Of a DNA stretch of 64,000 bases, positions 23,751-34,300 are shown piece by piece (position 1 is the first letter of the stretch; each line of letters begins with the position of its first letter). The position numbers and the translations under genes are program-made. The stretch is from Gaeumannomyces sp. JS-464 (lineage: Eukaryota > Ascomycota > Sordariomycetes > Magnaporthales > Magnaporthaceae). The notes under the pieces were generated by a model. That model had not been told where the DNA came from. It worked only from the letters and a program-made list of their open reading frames with translations, and ran no database searches. The stretch covers positions 3,658,001 through 3,722,000 of the forward strand of contig NGZR01000001.1 in NCBI GenBank assembly GCA_002197995.1, read 5' to 3'.

Positions 23751-24561
23751 GTGCGGCGTAGTAGTTGGAATGGCGCCAACCGTTATCTGACCAGAGACTC
23801 TGCGCGTTGACCTTGTCTTTACAAGTCTTGCCTGACCTGCATATTATACTTTGCCCCTATCTCCCACTTCACCCCATCTTCCCCGACCGTCCCTGATCCC
23901 ATCGCTTTTTTGCCTGCGAACCTGCCCGCCGCACACTTGGGACCCTGTGGACCACACCGACAACTCTCTGCCGCAGACAGGAGTCAGTCCGGCACGCCAT
24001 CCCCAAAGCTTATCTGGGGTTCCCCTGGCTCGCCAATGCCGTGATGGCTTGCGTTCCCTGGACAGAGGCAGATCCACCCCGCGTGCCGGGGTGATTGATT
24101 TGTGGAAGAAATCGCAGGACAGGGGGGAAGAAAGGGCATACGAATCAGGCGCTGGCGCAGAGTGCATATCCCGTCCCCGTGAATCGCAGGCAAATCTCTC
24201 GATATCATGGACCCCGCCGACCCCGTTCGAGGGATCCCTGTAGGGATTCAACCTTCTGAAAGAGCGGCGCAGAGATAGGGGGAAATGCGCTTGATTATGC
24301 TGGCGCGGGGTGGGCGATTGCTCATTCTCCACTGAGCTGACGTCGCCCCTAGAACTGCCACTCTCCGGGGCCCGGCAGGTGGCTGGCCTCGGAAATGGCG
24401 GAAAGGGGAGCGCAGGTACATAAGGGGGCCGACAGGTCGCAGCTGGGCCGGCAAAACGCCTGTTCTCGTCGAGTCGGCCGTCCACCACCCAGTCGCAATA
24501 TCACTCTTCTGCACCGACCTCCATCTGCGACTCCTCTTGCGCAGTTACGCCCGACGCAAAG
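23751..24561. promoter_or_regulatory. Divergent promoter between UstYa-type gene and precursor-peptide gene
   Basis: An 811-base spacer with both genes reading outward, so their promoters are shared or adjacent. Such arrangements favour co-expression. I do not recognise a pathway-specific activator site. An open frame on the minus strand at 23844-24488 has no family features and is ignored. Confidence 0.45.
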
Positions 24562-25110
24562 ATGAAGGTCTTTACCATCCTGACCCTCGCCGGCGCCGCG
24601 GCCGCGGCCGCTATCCCTGCCGCCGAGGCCGACAAGAGGGACGCCGAGGTCGAGCCCCGCGAGCCCGTCATCAACTTCCTCGACGCGACGCGCTACAAGC
24701 GCGAGGCAGAGGCCGAGGCCGAGGCGGAGCCGGCCATCGACTTTCTCAACTCAATTCACTACAAGCGTGAGCCCGAAGCCGAGGCTGAGCCGGCCATCAG
24801 CTTCCCCGATTCGACCCACTACAAGCGGGAGGCCGAGGCCAAGGCCGAAGCCGAGCCGGCCATCAACTTCCTGAACTCGATCCACTACAAGCGGGACGAC
24901 CAGTGCGCCGACCTCGACGTGCCGGCGCCGGCCGCGAAGCGGGAGGCCGATCCGGTCCTCCGCCTGCTCGACTCGACCCACTTCAAAGCAAGGCCGCCGG
25001 CAAGAGGGAGGCCGAGGCCGAACCGCAATCAGCTTCCCCGATTCGACCCACTACAGGAAGTTTTAGGGGACGAATGTGCCGGACTTGGTTCTGTAGGCGG
25101 TGCTGACTAG
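24562..25110 (+). CDS. Secreted Kex2-repeat precursor peptide (candidate cyclic RiPP precursor)
   Basis: ATG at 24562 begins a signal peptide (MKVFTILTLAGAAAAA) ending near residues 17-23. Lys-Arg (Kex2) sites follow at about residues 25-26, 46-47, 68-69, 88-89, 110-111 and 126-127. Between them are repeats: an acidic Glu-Ala spacer of the kind trimmed by Ste13-type dipeptidyl peptidase, then a short core. The four clear cores are VINFLDATRY, AIDFLNSIHY, AISFPDSTHY and AINFLNSIHY, each ending in Tyr directly before KR. The pattern (Phe at the fourth position, Tyr last) suits a peptide cyclised through Tyr. After about residue 142 the frame breaks: single-base deletions near 24988 and 25026 separate a fifth, more divergent unit from a sixth. 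The literal stop is at 25108-25110. Pheromone precursors share the processing logic but not this core. Confidence 0.8.
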   Translation: MKVFTILTLAGAAAAAAIPAAEADKRDAEVEPREPVINFLDATRYKREAEAEAEAEPAIDFLNSIHYKREPEAEAEPAISFPDSTHYKREAEAKAEAEPAINFLNSIHYKRDDQCADLDVPAPAAKREADPVLRLLDSTHFKARPPARGRPRPNRNQLPRFDPLQEVLGDECAGLGSVGGAD

Positions 25111-25619
25111 ATCAGAGGGTGCACCTGGGCGGAGGGTAAACGAGTATTGAAGTATGGCTTTATGTAAATTATACCAACGCGAGTAATCAGCTTCTCCAAG
25201 TCACATCGACTCTCAGGCATCGATAAAAAGTGTGGCGCTTCGCGTGAAGGGCCAATAGAGTCAGGGCAGGATGTTAAGCGCCATGGTGAGATGGCGATGC
25301 AAAGAGGACAGCCTGAGAGTCTGAAATTGAAATTGCAATTTTGGCCAATCGAGTTACACCAGCCGCCTTTCCAAGCGACAGCAGAGTCGCACTTGCACGT
25401 GACGAGCTGCGCCAAGCCATACGATTACATAAGCCATCCTGTCCAACCCCGTTTTGAGGGCTTGCTAGGGTTTTGGCCCACACAATCTATCGGCGTAGAG
25501 CTTTGCTCTGATTTTTTTTTTCTGCCTCATTTTTGCCCTGCCTTTCTTCCTCGACAACTTCATCAGCCAGCCAGCCTCTTCTAACCCTCCCCAGCAGGTT
25601 TCCCCATAACAACGTCAAA
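25111..25619. other. Intergenic, RPL26 promoter
   Basis: About 0.5 kb. The end has a pyrimidine-rich stretch (from about 25505) followed by CTAACCCTCCCCAGCAGG just before the RPL26 start, which could be a 5' leader with its own intron branch and acceptor. No other gene was seen. Confidence 0.4.
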
Positions 25620-26194
25620 ATGACCAAGGTGAACAAGAGTAAGTAGAGCCATCGCCGGATATTTCGCACCAACAGTTGACCTGACCATTCGACCCAGCCC
25701 TTCACTCGTCGAGGCGCAAGTCTCGCAAGGCGCACTTCGGTGCTCCCTCGAGCATCCGCCGCAACATCATGAGCGCCCCTCTGAGCAAGGAGCTGCGCGA
25801 GAAGTACAACGTATGTCCCGCCGCTCCCTCCCCGCCGCTCCCTCCCCAGCTCTCGGTCGCTTTCTGTCTCGGTCGCCATGCTGATCTCGTGCTCTTCCCT
25901 CCCAAAAAAAAACAGGTCCGCAGCATTCCCATCCGCAAGGACGACGAGGTCACCATCGTCCGCGGCACCAACAAGGACAAGGAGGGCAAGGTCACCTCGG
26001 TCTACCGCCTCAAGTACGTCATCCACGTCGAGCGCGTCACCCGCGACAAGGCCACCGGCGCCTCGGTGCCCCTGGGCATTCACCCCAGCAACGTCGTCAT
26101 CACCAAGCTCAAGCTCGACAAGGACCGCGAGAGCATCCTGGAGCGCATCAAGGCCGGCCGTGAGGCCTCGGCCAAGGCCCGCGGCAAGGCTTAA
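25620..26194 (+). CDS. rpl26: 60S ribosomal protein L26 (uL24)
   Basis: Component of the large cytosolic ribosomal subunit near the exit tunnel. Three exons, 25620-25638, 25698-25810 and 25916-26194, give 136 residues, the usual length. Intron 1 begins GTAAGT; intron 2 begins GTATGT and ends in a nine-A run followed by CAG. The protein starts MTKVNK and continues [20 protein letters not shown]. The KOW motif is clear in [18 protein letters not shown]. The C-terminus is basic ([12 protein letters not shown]). The very short first exon and 5'-placed introns are typical of fungal ribosomal protein genes. No frame breaks occur. Confidence 0.97.
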
Positions 26195-28161
26195 ACGACA
26201 AGAAAACCACAATTGTCTTGAGCTTTGTTTCTGCTTTCTTCGCGAGCCTCCGATGACGACTCGCACGCACATACACACACCAAAACACACACACACACAC
26301 ACAAACAACAGTCCTTGTGTCCTTCCACTCCATCACGAAATGGAACGACGACAGGACGGGCGACCCTGAAAAGGGATGGCGAAATCGGCTCCCCCATTGG
26401 CTTCGGCGTGCTCGGAAGCGGCGAGATATACCCACACACCCAACATGTGTCGCCCTTCAAACGAGGAGTCGACAACTCACTTTCTTCTCACGTTTTTCGG
26501 CAATTGGCGAATTGGAAGGGAAAAAAAATGGAACACAGGAACCGACTTCTTTTAGTTCAACAGGCATGGGGGGAAAGGAAGGAACAAAAATCGAGTCACT
26601 CTGTTGCTCAATGGCCATTTCACATTCCAAAAGCCGCTTGCTTCATCTCTGGATTGTCGCTCGCGCTGCTGTGAAATGCTCCATGGGAGGTCCTCCCGAA
26701 GTCTCTTCACCTTTTCTCCCTCTCACCACCACCATGCCGCCTCTGCAGCATGGTTTGGTGGGAGGGTAAAAGGACAGGACAGGCCAGATTGGGTTCTGGC
26801 CTGCATCGGCGCCTGCGCCGTTTGCTCCCTATACTAACCGTCACTGATACTACAGCGAATCTGTCCTCCCCTCCGTCCGTCTTGATCGAGGATCATCCCC
26901 GGACAAGACTAGACTGCTCCCGGCGCCGTTTCTATCGTTCTTTCAGGGACACGGCTACGGCCGCTGGCATGCAATCAGGCTTTGGCAAAACAGCCATGTT
27001 ACGCCTTCCCAACGCCGTCACGGTGCTCTGCTCCAGGTAGGTGGACATGCCCGGGCATGCTCTCTTCTCAGTTCAGATGATAGGCTTCCGGGCCTACCAT
27101 CTTCACTTCTCTCATCCTCGTAGTCTTCACGTTCCGCTAGGATATCTCCGCGTCAACCACTAGCTCCACGGTTTTCGAGGTATACGACTGGCGAAGAGTA
27201 AACCCAGCGCGGCGCACTTAGTTATCAGCCTCGCGCTCTCGCCTGCAGACTTCCGTCGGAGATCCTCAATGACGTCGGAGGTTTGATGGTGAGGCACAAA
27301 GTATCCTCGAGTAGACCTGTTTCTTCTCGGTATGCATCTGTAGATCAAGACCAGGAATACAACGCCTGAATGTCAACATCTTGGGCCTTGCGCAAGGTCC
27401 ATCGTGCCACATTTGCCTGCCCTTGTAGAGTCTCTCGTTAGACGAGTAGGCAGCTAGGTACCTAGGTAGTCATTCGAAAGGAAAGGCAACATATCTTGTT
27501 AATCGTCGCAACAGCAAAATGTATTCTGCCACATAGTATCAGAGCAAGTGCCGTATGCAGAAACCCTGGAGAGATAATCCGACGGTCGCCACATGCGTCC
27601 TCCAAAGAAGCTCCTGGCAAAGACCCAGACTTGCAGTGTTATCCCGTCCAGCTAGCCCCTCCGCCCCATTACGCACACCCGATGTTGCCGTCTATCAGAT
27701 TCTTGTTCCAGAAAACAACGAAAAGTCCTTCATACGCATCTTCAGAAAGAAACAAATAAACGATACATAGGCGAGTGTAAAAAGGAGAGCCATATATGTA
27801 TGTAGCAGATGGGGATATGCTGGATAACTGTGATAGGTTCATGCAGTTGATCAGGTCCTCCTCGGCCGTCATGATGGCGTGGCGTACAAATGAGATGGTG
27901 CTCACTCGCTTCGGCGAATGGGCTAAAGCTAGAAAGGGCGGCGGAGCTCGCCACGTCGTCGGAAAACAAGTATAACATGCCAACGGCTTCGAGAAAGGAC
28001 AGAATGATGTTGGGGGCTCGGGTGGTGAAGTCTAGTCGATATGACATTGGCAATGCATGCACTTGTGGCAGCGGTCTGATGGTGAGAGATGTTATATGTG
28101 TCGATGCATGCCTGCCCAAGCTCGGCCTTGATGCACATGGTGGGTAGCTTCGAGAAGTCGA
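26195..28161. other. Intergenic, no supported gene
   Basis: About 2 kb between convergent genes. Contains a CA microsatellite at about 26261-26310 in the RPL26 3' UTR, and TAGGTACCTAGGTAG at 27456-27470. Translations of the open frames show no family signature. Confidence 0.5.
26261..26310. repeat. CA-rich microsatellite
   Basis: An interrupted run of CA dinucleotides (ATACACACACC, then AAAACACACACACACAC, then AAACAAC) lies in the 3' region of RPL26. Expected to be length-variable. Confidence 0.85.
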
Positions 28162-31100
28162 TCACCAATCATCCTGGGCTCTGCCGTCCATAGGGATGGA
28201 ACTCGGGGCCTGCTGCTTGGTTTCGCCAGATACCATCCGGCGGAACTGCTCCTCGAGAGACACCTGACCCAGTGGCGGGCGGTTTTCCGCCTGCCTCTCC
28301 ACGGCTGGGGCCAACACGCCGCCGTTCTTGTCCGAGGTCTTACTGGGGGTTGAGAGCGCGGGCGACCCCGAAAGATGGGCCACAATGGGACCCATGGTCG
28401 GGGGAGCCATGGAGAAGGTTGAGAAGCCGAATGGCGGAACATAGCCATGTGCATTGGTCGAGGTGACGGTACCGGGGAGCGCTTCGCTGCTACGGTTGGC
28501 TCCACGCTTGAGCATTGCTTGGAGAAGCCGGGCACTGTTATGCACGAGAGGGTCAGTTTTGAGGCCCTCGTGAAGCTGAAATGTCAGTTGTGGTATTCGG
28601 ATTGCGACTTACCCAGGCCTCTCCGAGGACCGCTTATCAAGAGAATCAATCGACCGGACATCTGCATCGGCAAGCCGAGCACTCTGGGTGGACGCGCGAT
28701 CCTGAACCCTCTTTCCTGTGTTGAGGGCGACTTCGCCCATCCCCAGGTTACCAAGCTTCTGGGTCATGCTGGTAATCTTGGCAGAGATGGGGCTGTCCGC
28801 CGACCGAGCTTGCGGCGTCCGCTCCGTCGGCGTGGACGGGCGGAAAGGATCGCGTGCAGCCACAGGTTTCTTGTACGAGAGGCCAGAGTCGGTCGATGCC
28901 GAGGGCTCCCGTTGAGCAGATCCAGTGTGAGAGGCATCAATAGCCGTCTCACTGGACTCTGTGGCCGGTGGTGACGCCCTGTAGAAGTTACGCCCATCGT
29001 ATTTCGGAAGGCCGACTCGGTACTCCGCAGGGGCCTTGGACCAATAAAGGTAGCGAGCCCTTGTCTCTGCGTCAGTGAGGGCTCGAGGGTACTGGTAGTC
29101 GGTGTCATGTGCTGTGCGGGTGTCAGTTCCAGGTGGCAATGTTCCAATGAGGTATGGCAACTCGTAGCGAGGCTTGTCCTGAGAAGATATGGATGAGGTC
29201 GTGTCGAGCTTCTTTGTGGAATCCTTGGACGACCTCGCCGTGGTCAGGGCCTTGTTCTCAGGCTTTCCGGTGCCCCTCGAACTGGTCCCATGCCCCAGCG
29301 CCGGCAGAGAGCAGGCGCTCCATCGAGGCTTTGCGAGCCTCGTCCGTGAGCTCCAAAGCAGCGAAGCTGTCCTCCAACGACCGCTGTGTGGGCATTTCGA
29401 AGACATGTCCCGAGCGAGGCTCGAACGGAGGAGCCAAGGCAGCCCCACTGGGCAGGACTGAGCTTCTGAGCGGCTCAGCCGCGCCGGCTCCGCCCTTGGA
29501 GTCAGGGAACTCAAAGGGAACCCCGTTGCTGCGAGTGCCAATCACTCCTGACTTGAGACGACCCGACTCCCTCCTGCGGAGCGATCCTGGCTTACGTGCG
29601 CCCTCCAGGGCAGCGGCCACCTTCTGCTGATCAGGAAGGGAGGTCTGGCCGCTGGAGGATCTCGGCGGCTGAGAGGTAGACCCGGCATCAGCCTTGGTGC
29701 TCTCGGAGCTGGACTCTTGCTTGGGGTAGTGTTGAAGCTCGTGTGCGACCTGCTGCTCTTCTTCATCTCGAAGAACCTGATCTCGCCGCGGAGCATCTCG
29801 ACCATCTTCTCCATCTCCTTCTCGTCCACCTGGTGCTTGTTGAAAAGCAGCTGGTCCTCATGGTACTTGAGGTTGGCCTTGAGAGATTCGATCTGCTTCT
29901 TGGTGATCTCGCTTGGCTTGATCGACGAGATGGGCGGCGCCGAAGGCGGCCGGAGACTGAAAGAACCACTTTGACTCTGTTGCGGCTGGTCCCGCGGCTG
30001 CTGCTGTTGCACAGCGGGCGGGGCGGCTCCGGGAACAACGCCTGGGATCATTCCTGGGGCGCCAGGGAAGCCCATACCACCGAACATGGGATGCAGAGGC
30101 AGATGATGAGGCATCATACCTGCAACCTGAGGGTGAAGAGGTGCAAAGCCGGGAATACCCGCAACCATCGGAACGCCCATGGCTGGAGAAAAGTTGCCAC
30201 TGGGGACTGGATAGAACAGCTGACCATTGACAATGTAAGGCTTCGTCAAATCAAGCTGCTCGATTGGCGAAATCTTGGGGCCCTTGGTTTCCAGCTGCTG
30301 CGAGCCTGACTGCTGCCTTGACGCCTCGTTCTCGTTCTTCCTGGCCTGGAGCTCCTGCAGGGGTCCCTTTGGGCTTGCTTGTGGGTTGCGGGAGCCTCGC
30401 GAAGGCTGTGGGGCTTGGTGATAAGTGCCATACGGGAGGTTGACAGGCACCATGGGCGGTGCCATGAGCTGGATCGGACTTCCGGGGACGGGCGAAGCGA
30501 ACGAATTGGGGGGAAAGCTCGCAAAAAGGGGAGGAGGCAGATGCATCTGGCTCTGCGACGCCTGCTGGGTCTTGGGCGCGGCATCGGAGTCAGTCGGGGG
30601 CGGCAGGGCGGCGCGAGTCTGAGCAGGACTGCCGTCGGCCTTGGACGCCTCAAACGCTGACTTGTCCCTGGGGCGTTTGATAGTGGGGGACGGCACGCCC
30701 CGGGTGTTCGGCACGATGCGCCCGCCTGCGGTGACCCGTACATGAGTGGGAGACACAACGGTCTTGTAGAAGCGCTGGAATCCCTCGTGGTGCTGGGAGG
30801 TGATCTCGCCGGGAGCGTTAGCTGGTTGCTTGTCGAGCTGCTGTCCGGTGCCGGCAGCGGCCTCAGAGCCTCCTCGCCCGCGAAGCTTCCAGGTCGGGTC
30901 GATCATCGGGAATTGGCGCTCGAGGCGACGTTTGAAAACCACCTCATCGGACTCGGTGGATGAATCATCCTTGCTGGTCTTCTGGGCTGGCCTCATCGTG
31001 CTCGCAGAACTTGCAGTACCGAGGGTATTGACCGGTCTCTCTCGGGGAGCCACGATGATGCTGGCTGGTTCGAGGGGAGAGAGGTCAGCAAAGGGCCAGA

Positions 31101-31307
31101 TGGAAATGGCGATGGACGCTGTGAGGCAGCTTTCTAGCTACTACTTGCGTTCTGGGTGGGATGTGAGGGGAATGTGAATGATGGGTGAGAGCGGTTGCTT
31201 GACCTACCAAGCTCGGGATCGTTCCGTCCAGCAGTGAGAATTCCTTGAATGGACCTCGACGCTCGCAGGGCAAGAAGCTCGGCGGGGGTGTATGACCGGG
31301 AGGGCAT
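28162..31307 (-). CDS. Large low-complexity protein with an eIF4E-binding motif (4E-T/Eap1-like, putative)
   Basis: ATG at 31307 (TCAACATGCC) gives MPSRSYTPAELLALRASRS. Residues 6-12 (Y-T-P-A-E-L-L) match the canonical eIF4E-binding motif YxxxxL-hydrophobic, placed at the extreme N-terminus as in 4E-T-type repressors. Exon 1 is 31208-31307; the intron ends at 31065 with phase kept. The body is rich in Pro, Gln, Ser and Met, with a helical, charged segment (KKQIESLKANLKYHEDQLLF) around 29880. The C-terminal exon carries FSTFSMAPPTMG and ends RAQDDW at 28162. Frame changes near 29745 and 29285 (GAGGGGC) look like indels; the last intron, near 28555-28615, also mismatches by one base. Likely role: translational repression or mRNP assembly (inference from the motif only). 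Confidence 0.6.
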
Positions 31308-34300
31308 GTTGACGTCGAGGTAGCCAAAAAGAAGGCGAGTCCGGCGAGTGCGGCAGCAGTGCCAGCAGAACAGTGTCGGGAAGCAGGCAGTCTTGTTTAC
31401 AGGCCGAGCCGGAAGTGACAGAAGAATGAAGGAGAGAACTGGGTGCAGCTGCACAGCATCAGTCTCTTCGTCAGCAACGCCTTGTGCTTCGAGCTGGGAA
31501 AGGATAAATCTGGGCAGGTGAGCGCGGTCGATGATGCCCAGGCTGGACCCGTCACCACTTGGCGAGACTTGGACGTTGTTGCACCGCGGCTTGTCTTTGA
31601 GGTAAAACTTGATTGAGATAAAGGTAGGGATAGTGATATCGACGTCGTCTTTCTGGAGTTCAAAAAGCTGGGCGAGGAGCTTCTTGCCCTTTTTGCGGGT
31701 TAAAAGCGCCATATTCGGAAGATCAGATGAAGGTGTTGATGACAGTGGTTGAGATAGGGAAGAAAAAGGAAGGGTACATGGAGGGCAACAAAAAGCAGGG
31801 CTGTCGACTTGAATTTTGGAACAAAAGACAAGTCCCAAACAGAGGCGTCGGATTTTGGTGATGGGAACGAGATTGAAGGGGGTGAGATGGAAAGACAGGC
31901 GGTGTGTGGATGGCATCAACGCAAAGGGGAGGGCAGAGCGTGACGGTGCTCGGGGCGCGTGGTTCAGATTGCAATCAGATGTCTCTTACCTCCAAAAATC
32001 CAACCAAAAATCGTCGGCCGCCGTCTGGCAAAACAGGTCGAGGCTATCGTCAGACGGGGGTTAGTTAGACGGGTTTCTGCGACTTGCTGTCGCTCCAAAG
32101 TCCAAAGAGTGTCGTGAGAAAAAAAAGACAAGATTCGGGGGCGGAGAGAATGGGTTGTTGTGTTTGGACGAGTCCAGTTCAAGCACCCGATGAGAAGACG
32201 TAAAGCATGCGAGCTCAACACCCGAAAGGCTTGGTAGGAACGAAGGCGGGCTGGGGATGGGCTTGCTGGGTTCGAATCGAGGAGAGGAAGGAAGGAAGCT
32301 TAGAGGGCCCGGGAAGGCGACAGCTCGGCCGGGGCAGACGACCAGAAGGAGGCAGTAACAATACGGGCTCGCTACCAAGCAAGACGCATGTAATATGGAT
32401 GAGAGCTGGGGTAGGAGCTGAGGTCTTGGCTGAGATCTTTTGTCCGCGCGGCAGGGACTCCGGGCGAAAAGATCCCGCTGTCCGCCCTGGGGGAGACTGC
32501 CCAAGATTTGTCGGCCCCGGGCTTTCTCGTTAGTTCTGGGTTCTCGCGAAGCCCATCGGCTGCCGTCCACTGCAGCAATCGAGGAGAGAGCGCTGCACGC
32601 CAGGCAGGCGTGCGTCTGATACGCCCAGGAAGGTGTGCGGATCCACTTAAGTTGCAGGTTGGGAAGGAAGCACCCATTGCAAACGGCGACGACGGCATCT
32701 ATGAGACAAAGCGCTGCGGGCTGCCCTTCAGGTACCTACCACCTAACGGAAGGTGGGGTTCGAACATCCCTCTAAAAAGACTATAGAGTGCACACCAGAT
32801 CCCCATGCTCAGATTGGAAGATCTCCACGATGGAGGTAAGGGCAACCTCATCGGCGCCCCTGACGTCATTGCCAAAGGTTCACTGCTCCGAGATCGCAGT
32901 ATCTGCTGGGAGACGGCGGTGTGGGCGGACCCAGGGGTTTAGGAAGGATATGACTGCCCGGTTTAATTAAGGATATTGTACAGACAGGAAGGTCCGAGTT
33001 TCTGGCTGTCCATTCGTTGTTGCGGGCTTCGAAAAGGTGGAGTAGGCTTCCACTGAACGTGATCAGGGACGAGAGCCAAATTCATTCCTTCTTGGTACAT
33101 ACAATGCAGCATCAACACAGCATATACAACGACTATAAACGCCCCTCCAGCTCCTCATTACGAGCAACAAACTGGGCAGCCTAGGTAAAGGGGAGAGGTG
33201 GGAAAGCTGAAGAAAAACAGATAGGAAAGTGACATAGAATAAGATCCTAAACAACACAATCCTCCCCATACTCCTGACGTCCTGGTAGCCTCAGCCGCCC
33301 GCGAGTTTGCTGAAACCCGCTATGCCAGGATGTCGTTGCACGGGCCGGCCCGTTGAGGATCCACACATCGGCGCTTCCATCTGGCACCTATGTAAGTACC
33401 AGGTAGTTTCCATGTTTCTGTCCCAACACCTGCTGGGTATCCCTTGGGGCTAGATGAAAGGCTAGCCGCAAGGGAGGCCGAGAGGCAGCATTTCCCCGCA
33501 CTTTCTCCCCGCTAACGAGGAGAGAGGGGTACGACTAGGATCGGTCGGGACCCGGAGGGTGCGGCGGCGGCGGGCTTGGCTGAGGCTTGGGGTAGGGCTT
33601 CCCGTCCGGAAACAGGGAGACTCCGCAGTTCTTCATGGTTCTAGTGCCGCTATTGCACATGGATGGGGCGAATATTTGATCAGCCACATGCATCCTCGTG
33701 TATAAAGAAGGCTGCACAGCTGGAGGGGCGCCGTCGGGTAACCTACAGGGACCACGGTTGTTGCGGCTGTACTGAGTATCTGGAGGATTTGGAGGTCTGT
33801 CGTTATGATCTGACAGGGCAGCTTGGTTGGCAGGTGCAGCTAATGTGGTATGTACCTAAGTTCTGCCCACCGAAACAATACAGTTCTTGTGGTAATGGAC
33901 TGGAGCTCTGGGAAGAACGAGAGTGTGAATTGGTTTCCCAGGCATCGATCTTGCCCAGCCAGACAGGATACACCTGGCTTTATCTTCTCTCCCCCTTGCA
34001 ACCGCGACCTTGGCTAGCCGGCACCCCGCTCGTCCTGGTCGAGCATACACATGGGGTTGGAGCGACAAGAAAAAAGCTAATATGCAACCCCTCAGTTTGA
34101 CGCCGGCCATATTTGACAGGTCACTCGACAAGTCGTGGGAGTTATTGGCATCTAACCGTTATTTACCGGGCGACGGAGACGATGGGGTGACGCATCTGAG
34201 CGTTCGGCGTAGAATTTGGTGCCACCCCTGAACCCACCTGCCATGGTTTGATCGACCACGAGGTGGTGGGAAGGACGAAGCGGGGATTGCCGGTGGATTG

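Noticed and set aside
23844..24488. Minus-strand frame in the UstYa/precursor spacer
   Set aside because: No motif, no conserved-looking segment, and it lies in the expected promoter region.
24562..25110. Alpha-type sex pheromone precursor
   Set aside because: Signal peptide, KR sites and Glu-Ala spacers fit, but the cores lack the Trp-Cys and Gly-Gln pattern of known ascomycete alpha-type pheromones, and a UstYa gene lies next to it.
32740..32780. tRNA T-arm-like GGGTTCGAA sequence
   Set aside because: No matching T stem, acceptor stem or A box around it on either strand.
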